NCBI RefSeq assembly: GCF_030272615.1
Contig: NC_081405.1
Location: forward strand, 568,227,095 to 568,291,094
Direction: 5' to 3'
Length of the DNA stretch: 64,000 nucleotides
Source of the DNA: Cryptomeria japonica
Lineage: Eukaryota > Streptophyta > Pinopsida > Cupressales > Cupressaceae
The notes below the pieces were generated by a model. That model was not told where the DNA came from, ran no database searches, and saw only the letters and a list, made by a program, of their open reading frames with translations. How positions within the stretch are numbered: the stretch's first letter is position 1; every line of letters starts with the position of its first letter. Made by a program: the position numbers and the translations under genes. Positions 1-12,863 of this stretch are shown piece by piece.

Positions 1-1019
1 AAGGTAATGCAGACAACAATCTATACTACAAAGGGACTAATGATGACATCTTGGTTATTGAAGTTTTTGTTGATGATATAATCTTTGGAGGATAAGATGG
101 ATTGTGTAAAGACTTTTCTAACAAAATGCAGCAAGAATTTGAAATGTATATGATTGGGGAGATAAAATTCTTTTTAGGATTGCAGATTTCACAGACTAAT
201 AAAGGTATATTCCTATGTCAATATAAGTACTTGAAGGAATTACTAAATAAATTTGGCATGGAAAACTCTAAACTGGTAGGCACACCTATGACTACAACTA
301 ATAAACTATCTTTGAAGGATGAATCAACACCTATTAATCCGACTAGATACAAGTCTATGATAGGAGGTTTACTATATTTGACACAAACAAGACCTGATAT
401 TAGCAATGCAGTATGTATTGTCTCAAGATTTCAGAGTAATCCTAAAGAAAATCATGAATCAGCAGTAAAAAGGATTTTTCGGTACCTACAAGGCACTACA
501 AATCTTGGTTTATGGTATCCTAGAGATGAAAATTTTGATTTATGTGCATACACAGATGCTAATTGGGCAAGAGATGTAGATGACAAAAAAAGCACCACTG
601 GCGGAGCATTTTTTCTTGGTAGTAGACTAATTTCTTGGTTAAGCAAGAAATAGAGTTGTACATCACTATCAACAGCAGAATCAGAATATGTTGCAGTAGC
701 AACTAATTGCACACGGGTATATTGGATTAAGCAAATGTTGAAGGACATAAAGGTAAAATGCAAGAAACCTATAACTATTTACTGTGATAATATGGCAGCA
801 ATTGATATATCAAAGAATCTGGTATTTCACTCAAAGACTAAACATGTTTATATCAAATTCAATTTTTTGAAAGAGAATGTTGAAGCAAAAGAAGTGAAAT
901 TGGTTTATGTGAATACTAAAGAGCAGATTGCAGATATTTTTACTAAGCCTTTGCCTAAGGAGACTTTTGAATATCTCAGAGAACATCTTGGAGTTCTACC
1001 CCCATTGGTAGAGACTTAG
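1..1019 (+). pseudogene. Copia element H: end of reverse transcriptase and RNase H (decayed, 5' end outside window)
   Basis: This is the 3' end of a Ty1/copia pol gene in one continuous frame. The RT active-site block VDDIIFGG is read at 68-91. The connection/RNase H part follows with LGLQISQT, the TRPDI segment, YTDANWA (RNase H aspartate) and GGAFFLGS, then STAESEYVA, YCDNMAAI and the typical copia ending ADIFTKPLPKE...LGVLP. The frame is interrupted by TAA at 93-95 and TAG at 651-653; the second lies where elements A and B have glutamine (KKQSC). There is no frameshift, and the frame ends at TAG 1017-1019. Gag, protease, integrase and most of RT would lie left of the window. The element cannot encode a working polymerase. 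Family assignment is firm. Confidence 0.93.
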
Positions 1020-1375
1020 ATAGTTGATGTTTGTCATCAACCGACAGAATTAACAGAGAAATCTTTTATTCCGGCTTTGATGAGGAGAGCTACTTCTCAG
1101 GGGGAGTAGTTGGTATTTTGTAATGACTTGGTATTTTGTATTTTGTATTTTGATTTTGTATTGCTTTGGCATTTGATGTCAAAGGGGGAGAGTTATTATG
1201 GAAAAGCACATTATCTTTTGGGAGAGATTATTCCTAGGGGGAGAGACATTATGTATTTTTATTTCTGGTTAATAATCTCTTTGGAAGATTGTTGGTTTTT
1301 GGTTTTTGGCATTTATGTTTTGGCACTTTGATGGTTTTTCCATCTTGTGTTGCCATCAATGCCAAAGGGGGAGAT
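1020..1375 (+). other. Copia H 3' untranslated region with repeated polypurine tracts
   Basis: Non-coding stretch between the pol stop and the 3' LTR. It holds four purine tracts of the CAAAGGGGGAG type (near 1098, 1180, 1217 and 1362). The last one, directly before the LTR, is the expected plus-strand priming tract. The tracts sit in a T-rich sequence that repeats TTGGTATTTTG, so the region looks like a partly duplicated polypurine-tract neighbourhood. Confidence 0.7.
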
Positions 1376-2445
1376 TCTTGGTATTTTGGATATGTTGATA
1401 TGGTTTTGTCATTGATGTCAATACTTGTCAACACTTGTCAACACTTATCAGCACTTGGAGATCTTTGGTTTTGTCCACCAGCATGTCAGTGACTTATGCA
1501 CAGTCACCGGTATTTGGTTCATTGGCAGGTTATATTGTTCACCAGAACTTGGAATGACTTGGAGACTACCTGGTTATGTCAAAGACATTATCTGATCACT
1601 TGGTTTTGGCGATCTGGTTATTGATCTATTCGGGTTTGCATATTTGTTGTTACCGGCAAATAGGTCCAAGTTATGCACCGACAAGCATATCTATTCAAAA
1701 TCACCATGACACGTTATGGAGATGATTTATTATTATTGTAAATGCATTGAGTCGACATGATGCATCGCATATTGATTTATTTGTAATTGATTTTATTGTA
1801 ATATTCTTAGTGAGTCGACCTACTCAATTGGTCTTAGGTTATGGTATAAATGTAAGATCTCATTTGTGAGATTGATATAGGATTGAAAGGGGAATGTAAG
1901 TAAGTTTGAATAAGGTATATGGGAAAATAAGCAGAGCTATACACATAGACATCATTTGAAGATTGAAGGAAGGTTTGAAGAATGCATATCAGAGCTTAAC
2001 TGGTACTGAATCCAGCATATGAAGATGCTATTTTGAGCAGTACATTATCATTGGATTTAACCATCCAATTGTACTCAGTGTGACTCTCATTTTGTGTTTG
2101 AGTAGTGAGCTCTAGGTAGCTGGCCTTTCTGCATGTGCAGACTCCATATTGTACACACATACTATCTGTAGTAGTATCATCTGATTTTGGGTAAGGTTTC
2201 CCACCGTGGTTTTTCCCCTTACAGGGTTTCCACGTACAAATATTTATGTTATGTGTTGTGGATGTTATTGTCTTTCTGATTCATGCATTAATGTTTACTG
2301 GTACTGCAATTAACTGATAAAACTGTCTACCGGCATAAAGTTTGGTTTATCGGCATTAAGCATTAATTTTTGATTAATTTTGGTTTGAATTTTTTGGACA
2401 ACTAATTCACCCCCCCCCCCTCTCAGTTGTCTCTAGGACCTAACA
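1376..2445 (+). repeat. Copia H 3' LTR
   Basis: About 1070 bp. It starts right after the polypurine tract with TCTTGG, read as a mutated TGTTGG, and ends CTAACA. A TATA-like GTATAAAT lies near 1844-1851. Near the 3' end is a C-rich stretch followed by CTCTCAGTTGTC, the same signature that ends the LTRs of A and G in this window. The next base begins the gag frame of element I and no primer site follows, so this is a 3' LTR and the flank is the insertion target. Confidence 0.8.
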
Positions 2446-3084
2446 GATATAAATACAACCGGTGAGGACTTGCAGACAAGAATAAAGACTGGTGTTGCAA
2501 GAAGGAGGAACAATGTGGGTCCCAAAGGAAAAGGGAAAATGGGAGAAGACAACTTCACAAAAAGAAGAAACATGAGAAGACAACAAAGAAGACCTCCTAC
2601 TGGTAGAATACAAAGATATGCTACTGCCCACATGTTAGGACAAATGTGGGAGAAGAAAAGATCAAATGGAGGAAATGCAAAGAATGAACAACCCGGGATC
2701 CATCCTCAAAGAAGGAGATATGGAGATTCTAAACCGATAAAATATCCCCATATGTTGCAGAATAAATTTGTAAGTCATATGTCATCCTTTACTAGTTATT
2801 GCTTTGCATGTAATCGCTATGGCCATAGGGCAGAAGAATGTAGAAAGAGATCTAGAAGGAATAATCTAGGATCTCATAGACATCATGCATATGATAAAAG
2901 TGTATCCATGAGTAGATACATGCATGTCCCCTCTCCAAATTATGCAAATATTTTTTGTTATAACTGCAATGAAATTGGCCATAGAGAGTTTGAATGCAGG
3001 AAAAGGAACTTGGAGTCACATGGAAGTCGGTATGGCAACTATGCTCCACTTAGAAATGGATCTAGAGAATATGGAAGTCAGTGA
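2446..3084 (+). pseudogene. Copia-like gag fragment with two zinc knuckles (element I)
   Basis: An open frame runs from the end of the H LTR to TGA 3082-3084. It encodes a very basic protein with two retroviral-type CX2CX4HX4C zinc knuckles: CFACNRYGHRAEEC (2800-2841) and CYNCNEIGHREFEC (2956-2997). The sequence between and before them is rich in Arg, Lys, Gln and Asn, as in nucleocapsid regions of plant copia Gag. No capsid part is present because the frame is cut on the left by H. Element E1 begins 13 bases after the stop. Gag identity is inferred from the knuckles and basic composition; which element it belonged to is not resolved. Confidence 0.7.
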
Positions 3085-3097
3085 CCTGCATGGAACT

Positions 3098-6000
3098 AGT
3101 TAGGAATCATTAAATTTGAGTCAAGTTTTGAGGCCCATTTCGAAATTTTGCATTTGCATTTTCAAAAAGGCACCTAATCTCATTTAGGTGGCCTAGTTAG
3201 AGAGAGGGTAAAATGGAGCCCAATGATTTTCAAAGGGTAAGGCTTGGGAAATGTGTCCTATACCTTTCATTTGGCCTATCATGTGTTCTTCAACTTTTAG
3301 ATTTCATTCTGGATCAGTTTATCAGGTACCCATTTCAAGGGGTGAGCTGAAAGTGCATGTTAGGTGTAAATGCATATTTTATTAAGTGGCCTACTTTGTG
3401 CTCCTATATCTTTTATCCTATTGATCGTCATGTTAAAATTCAAAATGGACTGAATTCTATGCATAAAAGTGTGCCTCCATTCAAAATTTCAAGTCTCTAG
3501 CAATTTATTTGCTTAGTTTAGCAAGCTCAATCTATTAGCAGTTTGTGTTGTTTGACAAGTCCCTGTTTCGATAGCTAGTCGGAGCCCTGTTTTGCATAAG
3601 TGTAAAAGTTACCCCAGTGAATGTCATGCCAGAACGTTTGTTCCAGGATATTTTTGGTATGAACGACAAGCTACATTTCTAGTTTCAAGCTCCTGCCAAT
3701 CCGTTTGATTGGTTTTCAAAAGGGTTTCTTGAGCCATCTGTTTCAGTGATCCGTACTTTCATTGCTGTGTCAGTTAAAGTAGTTGTTTTCATGAGCGCAC
3801 CATTTGCACCCAGTCAGAATTTTTCTCAAAATGAGTATCCAAATATTTGATATATACTTCAAGGGATCTATGTCTCAGATTTGAGGGTCTATGGAGGTCA
3901 TTTGATATTTTTAAGAAAGGGATCATGAGTTGCCTAAGCATTGACTTCATCAGGTCCACAGTGCCTACAAAGCCAGTTGGTCATTTTTGATGATTAATAT
4001 CTCTTCACTCAGGATTTGTCTTGAAAAACCATTTGGTAGAATTCATGCTTGTATATCAGAGTACACACCTGTTAGATGGCGTGGTCCAGAAATGTGTTTT
4101 GAAAGGTTTGAAAATTACGCCTTCGTGATTAAATGCGAAAATGTGGCGCAAGTGCCTGAAAGTTGCAAAACTCAGTCTGATGATTCGAAAATGGTGTCGA
4201 TCGATTTCAGAGGCATGTTCAAGGTGCCTAAGGTATTTCTAAGGTCAGTTGCATGAAAACAAAAAAAAATTTAGTCTGACCCACTTTGGGGCCCGACCTG
4301 GCTCATGCCCGTACATTGATTTTATTGGCGACTTTGTTTACTGGGAGAATTTTAGAACATTTAAAGGAGAGTGATATTTAATTGATGGAATCTATAGTTT
4401 TTTTTCATGGTATTGGCATGCATATCAATCATAAAGGCTATCAAAGGCGTTCGTATTATCTTATCAAGAACAATGGACACCTTCATGGCTACAGCACTGT
4501 GGAGATGGAGCATACATAGTTGTTATCACACCATCATTAATGGATCCATTTGCTGGAGTTCAATGAGAATCCTCCCTCCATGTGTGAGAAGCTCCAAACA
4601 AAGCAAATGTGATAGCAAGTTTCAATTGCTAGTATCCTCCACGTATGAGTTGGAGTGGGCATTTTAAACTTCAACAAAAACCATGGCTACCAAAGCCAAT
4701 GTCCTCCACAGGCACGTAAAAATCAGATAATGGGTAGCTGCAGACCCAATTTCTCCCCATGCCATGAGCTGAAAGGTAGAAGGCAATGTTGTAGAGACAT
4801 TAGAAATTTATAGCAAATGTAACTATTGATTGTGTGAAATCAGCAAACCTCCTCCCACACATATTTTAAAAGAATGCAGAAACTTTCATATAAATGCAAA
4901 ATGGGAGCCCTGTGTGGTGTATGGAGTATGGTGTGGAGAAACCTTGGCAGAGTCCCCCTCTATGTGGATTGTGAAGGAGCAACGTTGAAGTCTTGAGGAA
5001 ATGTAAACATTAGCAAATTCAGCAAATGCCTTTGGCTGGTTTAAAGCCCAGATTTTGCAACCTTTCAGCATACTCCTCTCCCCACGTGGAAATCAATGAA
5101 GCCTCTGCATGTATGGTGGGGAGGTTTAAAACACAAAATGCAATTGCCTAGTGTAAACCCCTCTCTCATGCCCTTTGCCAGTCCTTCCTGCTTCATGTGA
5201 GGTGAGTGAAATAAAAAAAATCAATGAAACTTCCAAGTAATGCAATTGGTAGATTTGAAGCCAATTTCTTGTGCATGGTCAAGCGAATCAAGTCCAAGTG
5301 TAGAAGACTGAGGAGGGGAATTAGAAATTTTTCTACAAGTGCAATGCGTGGCCATTAAAACTCTCAAAAAATGCACAGTGTCAGGCAAAATACATTATCC
5401 CACATTGGCTGGGTGATGTAATTTTTTTGTATTTATAAGTAAAACTCCACCCATCTATAATGTCAAAGCCTCAAGAGGCTTTTGACGGATGGTGTTGGTT
5501 GGCCCCAAACAGACCCCACGCGCATGGGTGTGCTTCTCGAGGTGACCAAGGAGGCCAAGTGGCTATCAGGTGGACCCACATAGGCACGGATCTCGAGGTA
5601 GATGAGTTTTGCAGAGAAGGAACTGCTTAACCAGTGAGCAAGTTCAGAAGATCCCATGGCCGACACGATTTCGCGAAGTGGAGATGCCCATCAGTTAAGC
5701 TTCACGAAATGGTAAAGTGTTAAAGAGCCTGCAGGTTCCATGAAGATTGACAGTCGGCGTTGATTTGCAAGCCAAAGATGCTTGCCGGTTAAACCCTGCG
5801 AAATGGTGAAAATCTCAGGAAAGGGCGAGTTAAAGATCGAGCATGTTCGGCGATATCCAATGGTGCGCGTGGATTCGTGAAGGAAATATGCATGTTTGTT
5901 ACCCATTGCAAAATAGAAAAAAATGACATGGTGCATAGGTGGAGGTCCAGCTCGCGGGTCCCAGTGATGTGGCAGACAAGTGGCGTACAGGTGGCGATGA

Positions 6001-7333
6001 CATGGCAACAAGCAAGCAGTCCAGTGGCAGTGACGAGGCGGACACGTGGTAGATTGATGAGGTGTCATCTGAGGTGGTGCCCAATGGACCCTATCAGCGA
6101 ATCAGAGGTTGCCACATGGCAAGACGTCAAGGCAAAAAATGGATGAAAAATTAAAATTAAATATATAGTTTCAACTATATAGAAAATTCAAAAATTTAAA
6201 TGATGGAGGCATAAAAAGGATTAATTCGCTCAGAGGTCCATTTTTGCCCAAAATACCAAGTATCATATATCACCGGAAATCTCTCGGGATGAGAAATGCA
6301 ATTATGGAGTTAATTTTAACCAATTTGGGATATTTTGAGAACAATTTCCATGGGAAACATGAAGGAAATGAAATTCAGTTGGAAAAAGAGACACTTGGCA
6401 AATTCAGCTGCAGACCTAATCTTTTTCCCTCTCCTTCCTATTCCAATTTCTTCTCAATTGTAAGGGTTCCGGAATTCTGTGAGAGTGGCTCTAGTTTTCA
6501 TGGCTTCCAGTTCTGAACTTCTTGACCCAAATTTGTAAAATTCTTTGGTTTGTTTCAGAGTACAAAGATTACATTGCAGGATGACAGATTGTTTTTCTAG
6601 TTGCAGATCTTACTTGTGTCAGGCATGAGTAAATTTCCCACATTATTGTCTCTATGTATGTATTTCATTATTATGAATTGAATCCTTAAGGAGGATGAAA
6701 TTTGTCAATTTCAAGGAGATTGTGTGATTGTTCATAGGTATCCTTGAATGGAGGTTTTAAACTCTGTAATCAGTCATGAATAATGGAATGTGACCCAGAT
6801 CTGATAATTTTGTGAATAAATTGAGTAATGCATTAGTATAAGGTATTAGTGCAGGAATATTGTTTAAGGAGAACCAATTTGTGACTAGGATACACTTTTG
6901 TAGTTCTGTGTGTGACTCTATTGCCCTATGAACAAGGCATTGGTCTTGCAGATTTGGGGATAGTTTCAGATTTACAAATTAAAGACAAATCTATGTCCCT
7001 TTATGTTTAGGGGTTTGTGTTCTTTTAATTCCAAGCTCTATTTTCATTTATGGTTTATACAGATTTAGCCAATCTGTAGTGTGTTTCTAAATTCGGTGAG
7101 TTTGTGGGATGATCTATCTGCTTATTGTTGATGCAGTCATATGTATGTGATTGTTGTATTTAATGCATCAAAAGGGTGTCCCCCCCTACGTCTAGCAGAA
7201 CCTGAAGTGCAGGAGGATCAGTTAGGGTCCTATGTTATGTTGTCCAAGCCCTGATGTGTTTCATAGACTGAAATTGGCCATTTCATAGAAGGATTGCAGG
7301 TGAACTTGGGTTAATCATTTTTTATGAACAACA
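3098..7333 (+). repeat. E1 5' LTR (4236 bp)
   Basis: Starts AGTTAGGAATC, a mutated form of TGTTGGGACTC seen at the 3' copy and at solo LTR E3, and ends ATGAACAACA just before the primer site. It aligns end to end with 15441-20076 except for a 400-bp duplication in the latter. It contains three degenerate units of a core resembling GATTCGTGAAG...GCGAAATGGTGAAAA between about 5655 and 5925, also seen in the D leader. Short frames inside (3987-4256, 5877-6146, 6244-6516) have no recognisable product and I read them as chance. Confidence 0.88.
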
Positions 7334-7337
7334 AAAA

Positions 7338-7357
7338 TGGCGACTCTACTATGGAAA
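7338..7357 (+). promoter_or_regulatory. E1 primer binding site
   Basis: TGGCGACTCTACTATGGAAA lies four bases after the 5' LTR. The first 11-12 bases match the TGGCGACTC-type primer site known from Tat/Ogre elements, where it pairs with a tRNA-Arg 3' end. The tRNA assignment is from knowledge of that family, not from a search. Confidence 0.7.
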
Positions 7358-7885
7358 ATGATGTGAAAATTTTCTATCAAGTGAAACCTATGAGTCTAGC
7401 CAAAATTAATTTGGGGAGGAGTCTTAGAAGTGTACAAATCTGAAAGTCATTTTCAGATTTGAAAGTGTGTCCTGGAAATTTTGTTGCTAAGAAATTTGAA
7501 AGTATTATGTGACTCTGTTGTGTGTGGTATGACCCAAAAATCTGAAAGTGTTTCATAGTGAAGATCAGTATTTTTAAAATTTATTCTTCATGGAGGTGGC
7601 GACTTGGTAAGAACGAACCTGAGATTTGGAGGAGTTCTTCAAATTTCCAGTCAGAAGTGAAGTGAACAGCAGCAGTAATTTTTTCTCCAGGTATTCCTCA
7701 AGGTATTCATGAAATAATTATGTTACTTATAAGGTGAAACAGTCACCATAGAAAGGAAAAGGAATTTATAGTATGCCTACTTCATGTTTTGAAATAAATT
7801 TCAGTCATAAGTGATGGGAGAAGTGTGTATAATTCTAAAAATTAATGACTACGCGTGCTTTGAAAAGAATTTATGAAACAGTAAG

Positions 7886-9220
7886 ATGCATGGTCATGAT
7901 AATGGTTCAGTAGATGTTTTAAAATTGATGGATCTAGATGTAGTTCCTAGATCTAAAAATTCTCTATCAGATCTAAAAGAAATTGATAGGGAAATTGAAA
8001 CATGTCTTAAAAGGATCCAAGAGAAGTTTGTCTAGTTTTTAAGAAGGAAAGTAGGGAAAAGAAAAGAAGAGTCATCATATGTTTTTTATGAAAGATTTAT
8101 AGCTGCATTGAATGAGATTTCAGCTGATGCTAGACCCCATGAGTCTATTTTGATTGAGTTATTCTTAGAGCTTGATGAGCTTGACTTGGTTAATTGGTCT
8201 ACAACCTTGAGAGAAGATAGTGTTGCATGTATTAAAGAATGGATAGATGAGATTAAAGTAATTAGATCTAAAAAATGTACACAAGATAGAGTACAGTGAA
8301 GGAGATGAATCCATGGGTGGATATGCCTCCTATGATGCTGAAGGTGGTTATTATTCTCATCATGACAGTTTAGATGTGTATTCAAAGCAAGAAGAAACTT
8401 GTGAGAACATAAGTAATTGTTCAAATAATCATGAGCCCATTGAGGTTTCAGATTTTAATGATATGGATCACCTTGTTGTTAAGTTCAATCCACAAAATAT
8501 TTGCAATCAAAGTTATGAAACTATGTTGCAACATATAGCAGCACTTTATGAGCAACATGATAAAGGCTATGATGCGAATGTGAGTTGTTGTAATGATGAA
8601 ACAAATGTGCATAGAGACATGAACACTGTTGATTTAATACCTTTATCAGATTGGGACAATGTTTACAGCTCAGAGGATGAAGCCAAGGAAAATGAAAATG
8701 AAGAAGAAGGTTCACTAAGTAGTGAACAAATTTCAGAACTCTTAGTTGCTGATTTTTAGAGGTATGCATCCAAAAATGTGCCCAATCTCTCACACCCAAC
8801 CAATACATGTTATGATATTGATGATGTTTTTGAGGGTGTGAAGTATAATACACATGTTGTTGATTTGTTTCCCTATATTTGATTTGAGTGATGGACAAGA
8901 TGAAGATTCATATACGCTTGATAGGTGTGATAATGTAGATTCATATGTTTATATGAAATCAGATTTTGATATGCATTGTGTGGATATTTCTTTTAAAAGG
9001 AATGACAAATCTAAAATAATTTTCCCTGATTTGCAAGTGGGAAGTGAACCATTGACAAGTAATGATCATGTGTTTTTAATTATGCAAAGTGTTGATAGAA
9101 ATTGTGATCAGCAAGATGAGGTGCAGTCAGTTTATGAGGAATTTTTCCTCTCTAGTTTGCAAGCCATCATTGTGGAGGAGTGTTTATCATTTGAGAAAAC
9201 TATCAATAGAGATATGCCTG
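7886..9220 (+). pseudogene. E1 internal ORF, first part (function unknown)
   Basis: A decayed reading frame starts at ATG 7886 and is cut by element C2 at 9220. The first section (7886-8299) has TAG at 8033-8035 and TGA at 8297-8299. A frame change near 8300 leads to 8313-8759, and another to 8854-9220. The protein is acidic, rich in Asp, Glu, Ser and Asn, with a run SSEDEAKENENEEEG around 8656-8702. I see no zinc knuckle, DSG protease motif or polymerase motif. The last codons before C2 continue without a shift after C2 (14938-15212) once the 5-bp target duplication is discounted, so the frame is real and older than the insertion. By position it could be a Tat-type extra ORF; no family is recognised. 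Confidence 0.6.
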
Positions 9221-10567
9221 TGTAGACATCTAAAAATGGTCAACGCTTGCGGAATCATACTTTAACATTTGTGCATTGCCTTATTTAAGGGTTTTTGCAT
9301 CGCATTAACATTTCTCCTATGATTCGCACTTGGTCTTTATCATTTGCGAGCATAGAGTCCTTCTTCTGCATTCCTCATTTTTCTCGCTTTCGAATTAGGT
9401 CTTGTTGATAACAATTTTTAGTCATGATTTTGGTCGATCCTTATCAACTTGTCAATCTTGTCATTTTGCGATTGATTTGTCATCGATCATCATCCTTCTC
9501 AATCATATCAATTTGGATCAATTAGTCATTGCTCCTCGTCAATTGGCGCATTTATCAATCAAATCGCTTATCAACATTGGTCATTTATCAATTCAAAATC
9601 ATGATCGAATCGATATCAATTATCTTTTATCATGACCTAATTGTCATCCTTGCATTTCTAATTTATCTTCTAGGGTTTCATGATTTATTCATTAACCTTG
9701 TTTGTCATTTTCTCTCCATTTTCCCTCTAGGTTAAATAATTTATTTATTTATCCTAAGTCTTCTTGTCACAATTAAATGTTTATTTAATTGGCTAACTAA
9801 TTCCTCCCTTTTTTGTGAATAAATTAATAAATGAAAAATTGTTAATTAATTCACTTAATTCCTAATTTCCTCATTTTCTAATTTTCCTAATTTCTAATTC
9901 AATTTCCTCCTATTTTTCTCCTAATTTCATGGGAATGACATTTCAATTTGTCATAATTTGTCATAATTTGTCATAATTGACAATCAATCAATTTTGACAT
10001 AGAAATTTGTCATAATTTTGTCATAAATTATCAATCAATCAATTTTGACATAGAAATTTGTCATAATTTTGTCATAAATTATCAATCAATCAATTTTACA
10101 TAGAAAGTGCAAATTTGTCATAATTTGTCATAATTGACATTTTTTATTTGCAATTTCCATTTGAATCTCTTCATGCTAATTTGATCTTTTCTCCAATTTG
10201 TCTATAAATTGGATGAATTTCTTCAATCCCAGCTAATCAGATTATCGATCTAATAATCACCTGGTCAAATCAATCACGCTTCAAGTATTCTTGCACTACA
10301 ATCTTGTCTACTTGCTTTCACATCATGCTTATGCACTAGTAGGTGAGATCCACAAACAAATCTATTTGAAGGAGAAAGAAGGACAATGGAGCCGCATGAA
10401 GGAGATATTCAAATCCACATTTGGTTTGCTTAATTTTTAATCTTGAATGTTTTGTTTTCATGTCTTTATTGAGTGTGTTAGGATTGATCATTGCATTTTA
10501 GTTTTCATGATTGAGCGATGACTAATATTGATATTTGCTTTGATGATTTCCGATTTCCTATGCTACA
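9221..10567 (+). repeat. C2 5' LTR
   Basis: Starts TGTAGACATCTAAAAATGG, ends TATGCTACA. It aligns with the C LTRs at 38912-40300 and 50483-51872. Between about 9946 and 10140 it holds tandem copies of a block built on TTTGTCATAA and ATCAATCAATTTT, with about three units here and fewer in C. Confidence 0.88.
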
Positions 10568-10572
10568 TTAAT

Positions 10573-10591
10573 TGGTGAACCCGACGTGAAC
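10573..10591 (+). promoter_or_regulatory. C2 primer binding site (putative)
   Basis: TGGTGAACCCGACGTGAAC starts five bases after the 5' LTR; the same position in element C reads TGGTGAACTCGACATGAAC (40306). Place, spacing and leading TGG fit a tRNA primer site. I do not assign the tRNA. Confidence 0.6.
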
Positions 10592-10680
10592 TAACCCCCT
10601 AACCATTCTTTTGAGTGCTTTTGAGATGATTTGCAGGTCAAAAACCCAAGAAACGGGGTAATGCAGGGCTTTCTGAGAAC

Positions 10681-11041
10681 TTCTGCGCCTATGTGAGTAA
10701 TCTTGCGCCTGTAAAAGCAATCCTGCGCCTATGTGAGTAATCCTGCACCTGTGTAAGAAATCCTGCACCTGTGTGAGTAATCTTGCACCTATGTGAGTAA
10801 TCTTGCACCTGTGTAAGCAATCCTGCGCCTGTGTGAGTAATTCTGTGCTTGTGTCAGTAATTATGTGCCTGTGTGAGTAATCCTGCGCCTGTGTGAGTAA
10901 TCTTGTGCCTGTGTGAGCAATCTTGCACCTGTGTGAGTAATCTTGCGCCTGTGTAAGAAATCATGCGCCTGTGTGACTAATCTTGCACCTATGTGAGTAA
11001 TCCTGCGCCTGTGTAAGAAAGACATTCTGTGCCTGTGTAAG
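10681..11041 (+). repeat. 20-bp tandem array in the C2 leader
   Basis: About 18 contiguous degenerate copies of a 20-bp unit close to CTGCGCCTGTGTGAGTAAT plus one base, lying between the primer site and the sense ORF. The core GCGCCTGTGT is best kept; the rest alternates between GAGTAAT, AAGAAAT and AAGCAAT. The same place in element C has eight copies of the core with different linkers. Short frames on either strand here are by-products of the repeat. Confidence 0.9.
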
Positions 11042-12863
11042 GCCAGAAACAAAGGTAAAAAGCAGTGTTTCTTACTTGCAAATTATTTTGTTTTGCATTC
11101 TATTTCTACTTTTTGGTTTTTTGGTACTGATTCTTTGTGCAATACCCTGGCATTACGCATTGAAAAGACAAAGATGAAACTACTAACAAATTTTATGCAA
11201 GTTCGCTAGTCAAAGATCAAACATATCAAACTTCTAACTTGGTGGTTTTGCGGGTTGCCTTGGACTAGAACTAAACTTTGTGTTTGTAATTAATATTTAG
11301 GCACCTAGTATGATTTCTAAATAGGATGGAATGAACGTATGTTTTCTTTGATTGTTGAGTTTGACATTGGAGTAGGAGAGTATGCTCTCATCCTTCTTAG
11401 GGTGATCGGAAATCCAGATCTTCGATACCATGCTCATGTTTTGATTGTATGTCACCTTTAGAGGGCCTGCCTTCCCGACCATTTGCTTTTGCAAGCAAGT
11501 GACAATCGTGAGAAGGGAACGACCCAAAGTGAGTACGACTAGAATACCTTGGCATTCTAACTCAATATAAATAAATACCTGATCACAGAAAGCTTTGAAG
11601 GAAGGGTTACGTGGGAATTGTAGTTACTTGGGAAGTGATGACCCTTGAACTCTTTCTCATATCAACATCTAAGTAGGACCTCACAGTCTAAATCATGCTT
11701 GCACGACTACATTTGTTTGGTATCTTGGTGGGCTTAATGTCTCAATCACGCTTGCATGACACCAAGGAGTAACACTTAACAGAAATCCTTACTAAACATC
11801 TTGTATTTAGAGGCCAAAAATCCTTCTAGTTGCTTGAGAAGGACAAGTTCAGATACTTGGAAGAGATACTAAGTTCGCCATGGGGAGATTTCCATGGGGA
11901 CTGATGCTTGGCTGCCCTAAGAACCGAGTGTCGTGGAGGGGAGCCTGTGGGGTCAAGCATCTATGTATTCTCCTTGAATCTCATAACGAGTCTACCTCTC
12001 AAGTACCTACTGTCCTTACCTACCATAAGAAATGTGTGAATGAGCATGATTGTCTTGAGTCTAAGTTAAAATATCTTGTCTTCTTTGCTTGTCAAAAGTT
12101 GAATTGCATATCATTTCAAAACCAAGACAAATTGATTCAAAACAAGGTTAAAACATAAGAACATTTCATTCAACAAAGTTCAAAGCACCTTCAAACATGG
12201 TTGTCAAACATTGTTCAAAATCTTGTCTCAACATTCATGTCACTTAGATTTAGGTTCATCCTAGGTTTGCATTTTGCAAATTCATTGTCAATTACCAAGG
12301 TTAAGTTTCACCTAGGTCATACTCCTTTGCATATCAATAAAAGTCATCTATTTACATGTGTCCTCTTGCATTAGAGTAATACCATTGTCATACATTCATA
12401 TTTGCATACCCTAGGTCTCTTCATTAAGCTTAGGTTATTATCATATCATATTAGGATCATTTACATAGTAATTGTCCCTTTCCATATAGTGTCAAAACTA
12501 GGTTTTGTCATACTTGAGTAATCCAAATCTTTGATAAACCCTAAGTTATTGTTAGGAAGTCTTGACCTTATCAAACCTTTTCTCTTTTTGTCATTATTGT
12601 CATTTGGTCAAACCTAGCTTAGTATCCAAGCATATAGGGGAGACATTGTCATTTTGTCCTTTGAGGTCTAGACATCATTTCAATTTCCTAAGGGTCTCTT
12701 TTAGATTTGCATTCCAGAAAGTTTGTCAAAATTTTGAAAAACAACCAAAAACATAGATTGCATTCTTGCCATAGATTGCATCTTCATTTATTTAGTTTGC
12801 ATTTAGTTGCATATCATACATTATCCTTGAAAAATTCCAAAAATATTGCATTTGCATAGTGAC
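11042..12863 (+). other. C2 untranslated leader between array and sense ORF
   Basis: No gene seen. The stretch aligns well with 40581-42471 of element C, including short in-frame-looking pieces such as 11880-12158 that are not kept as longer frames. It reads as a conserved non-coding leader about 1.8 kb long. Confidence 0.6.

Noticed and set aside
5877-6146. Short frames in the E1 LTR shared with the other LTR (also 6244-6516, 18311-18529, 18633-18860)
   Set aside because: No start context, no domain, and codons differ freely between the two LTR copies; shared only because the LTRs are homologous.
7338-7357. tRNA gene fragment
   Set aside because: The TGGCGACTC sequence stands directly after an LTR and is far too short for a tRNA; it is a primer binding site.
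10681-11041. Regular 20-bp repeats resembling a CRISPR array
   Set aside because: Units are contiguous with no unique spacers, drift like a tandem repeat, and lie in a plant retrotransposon leader.
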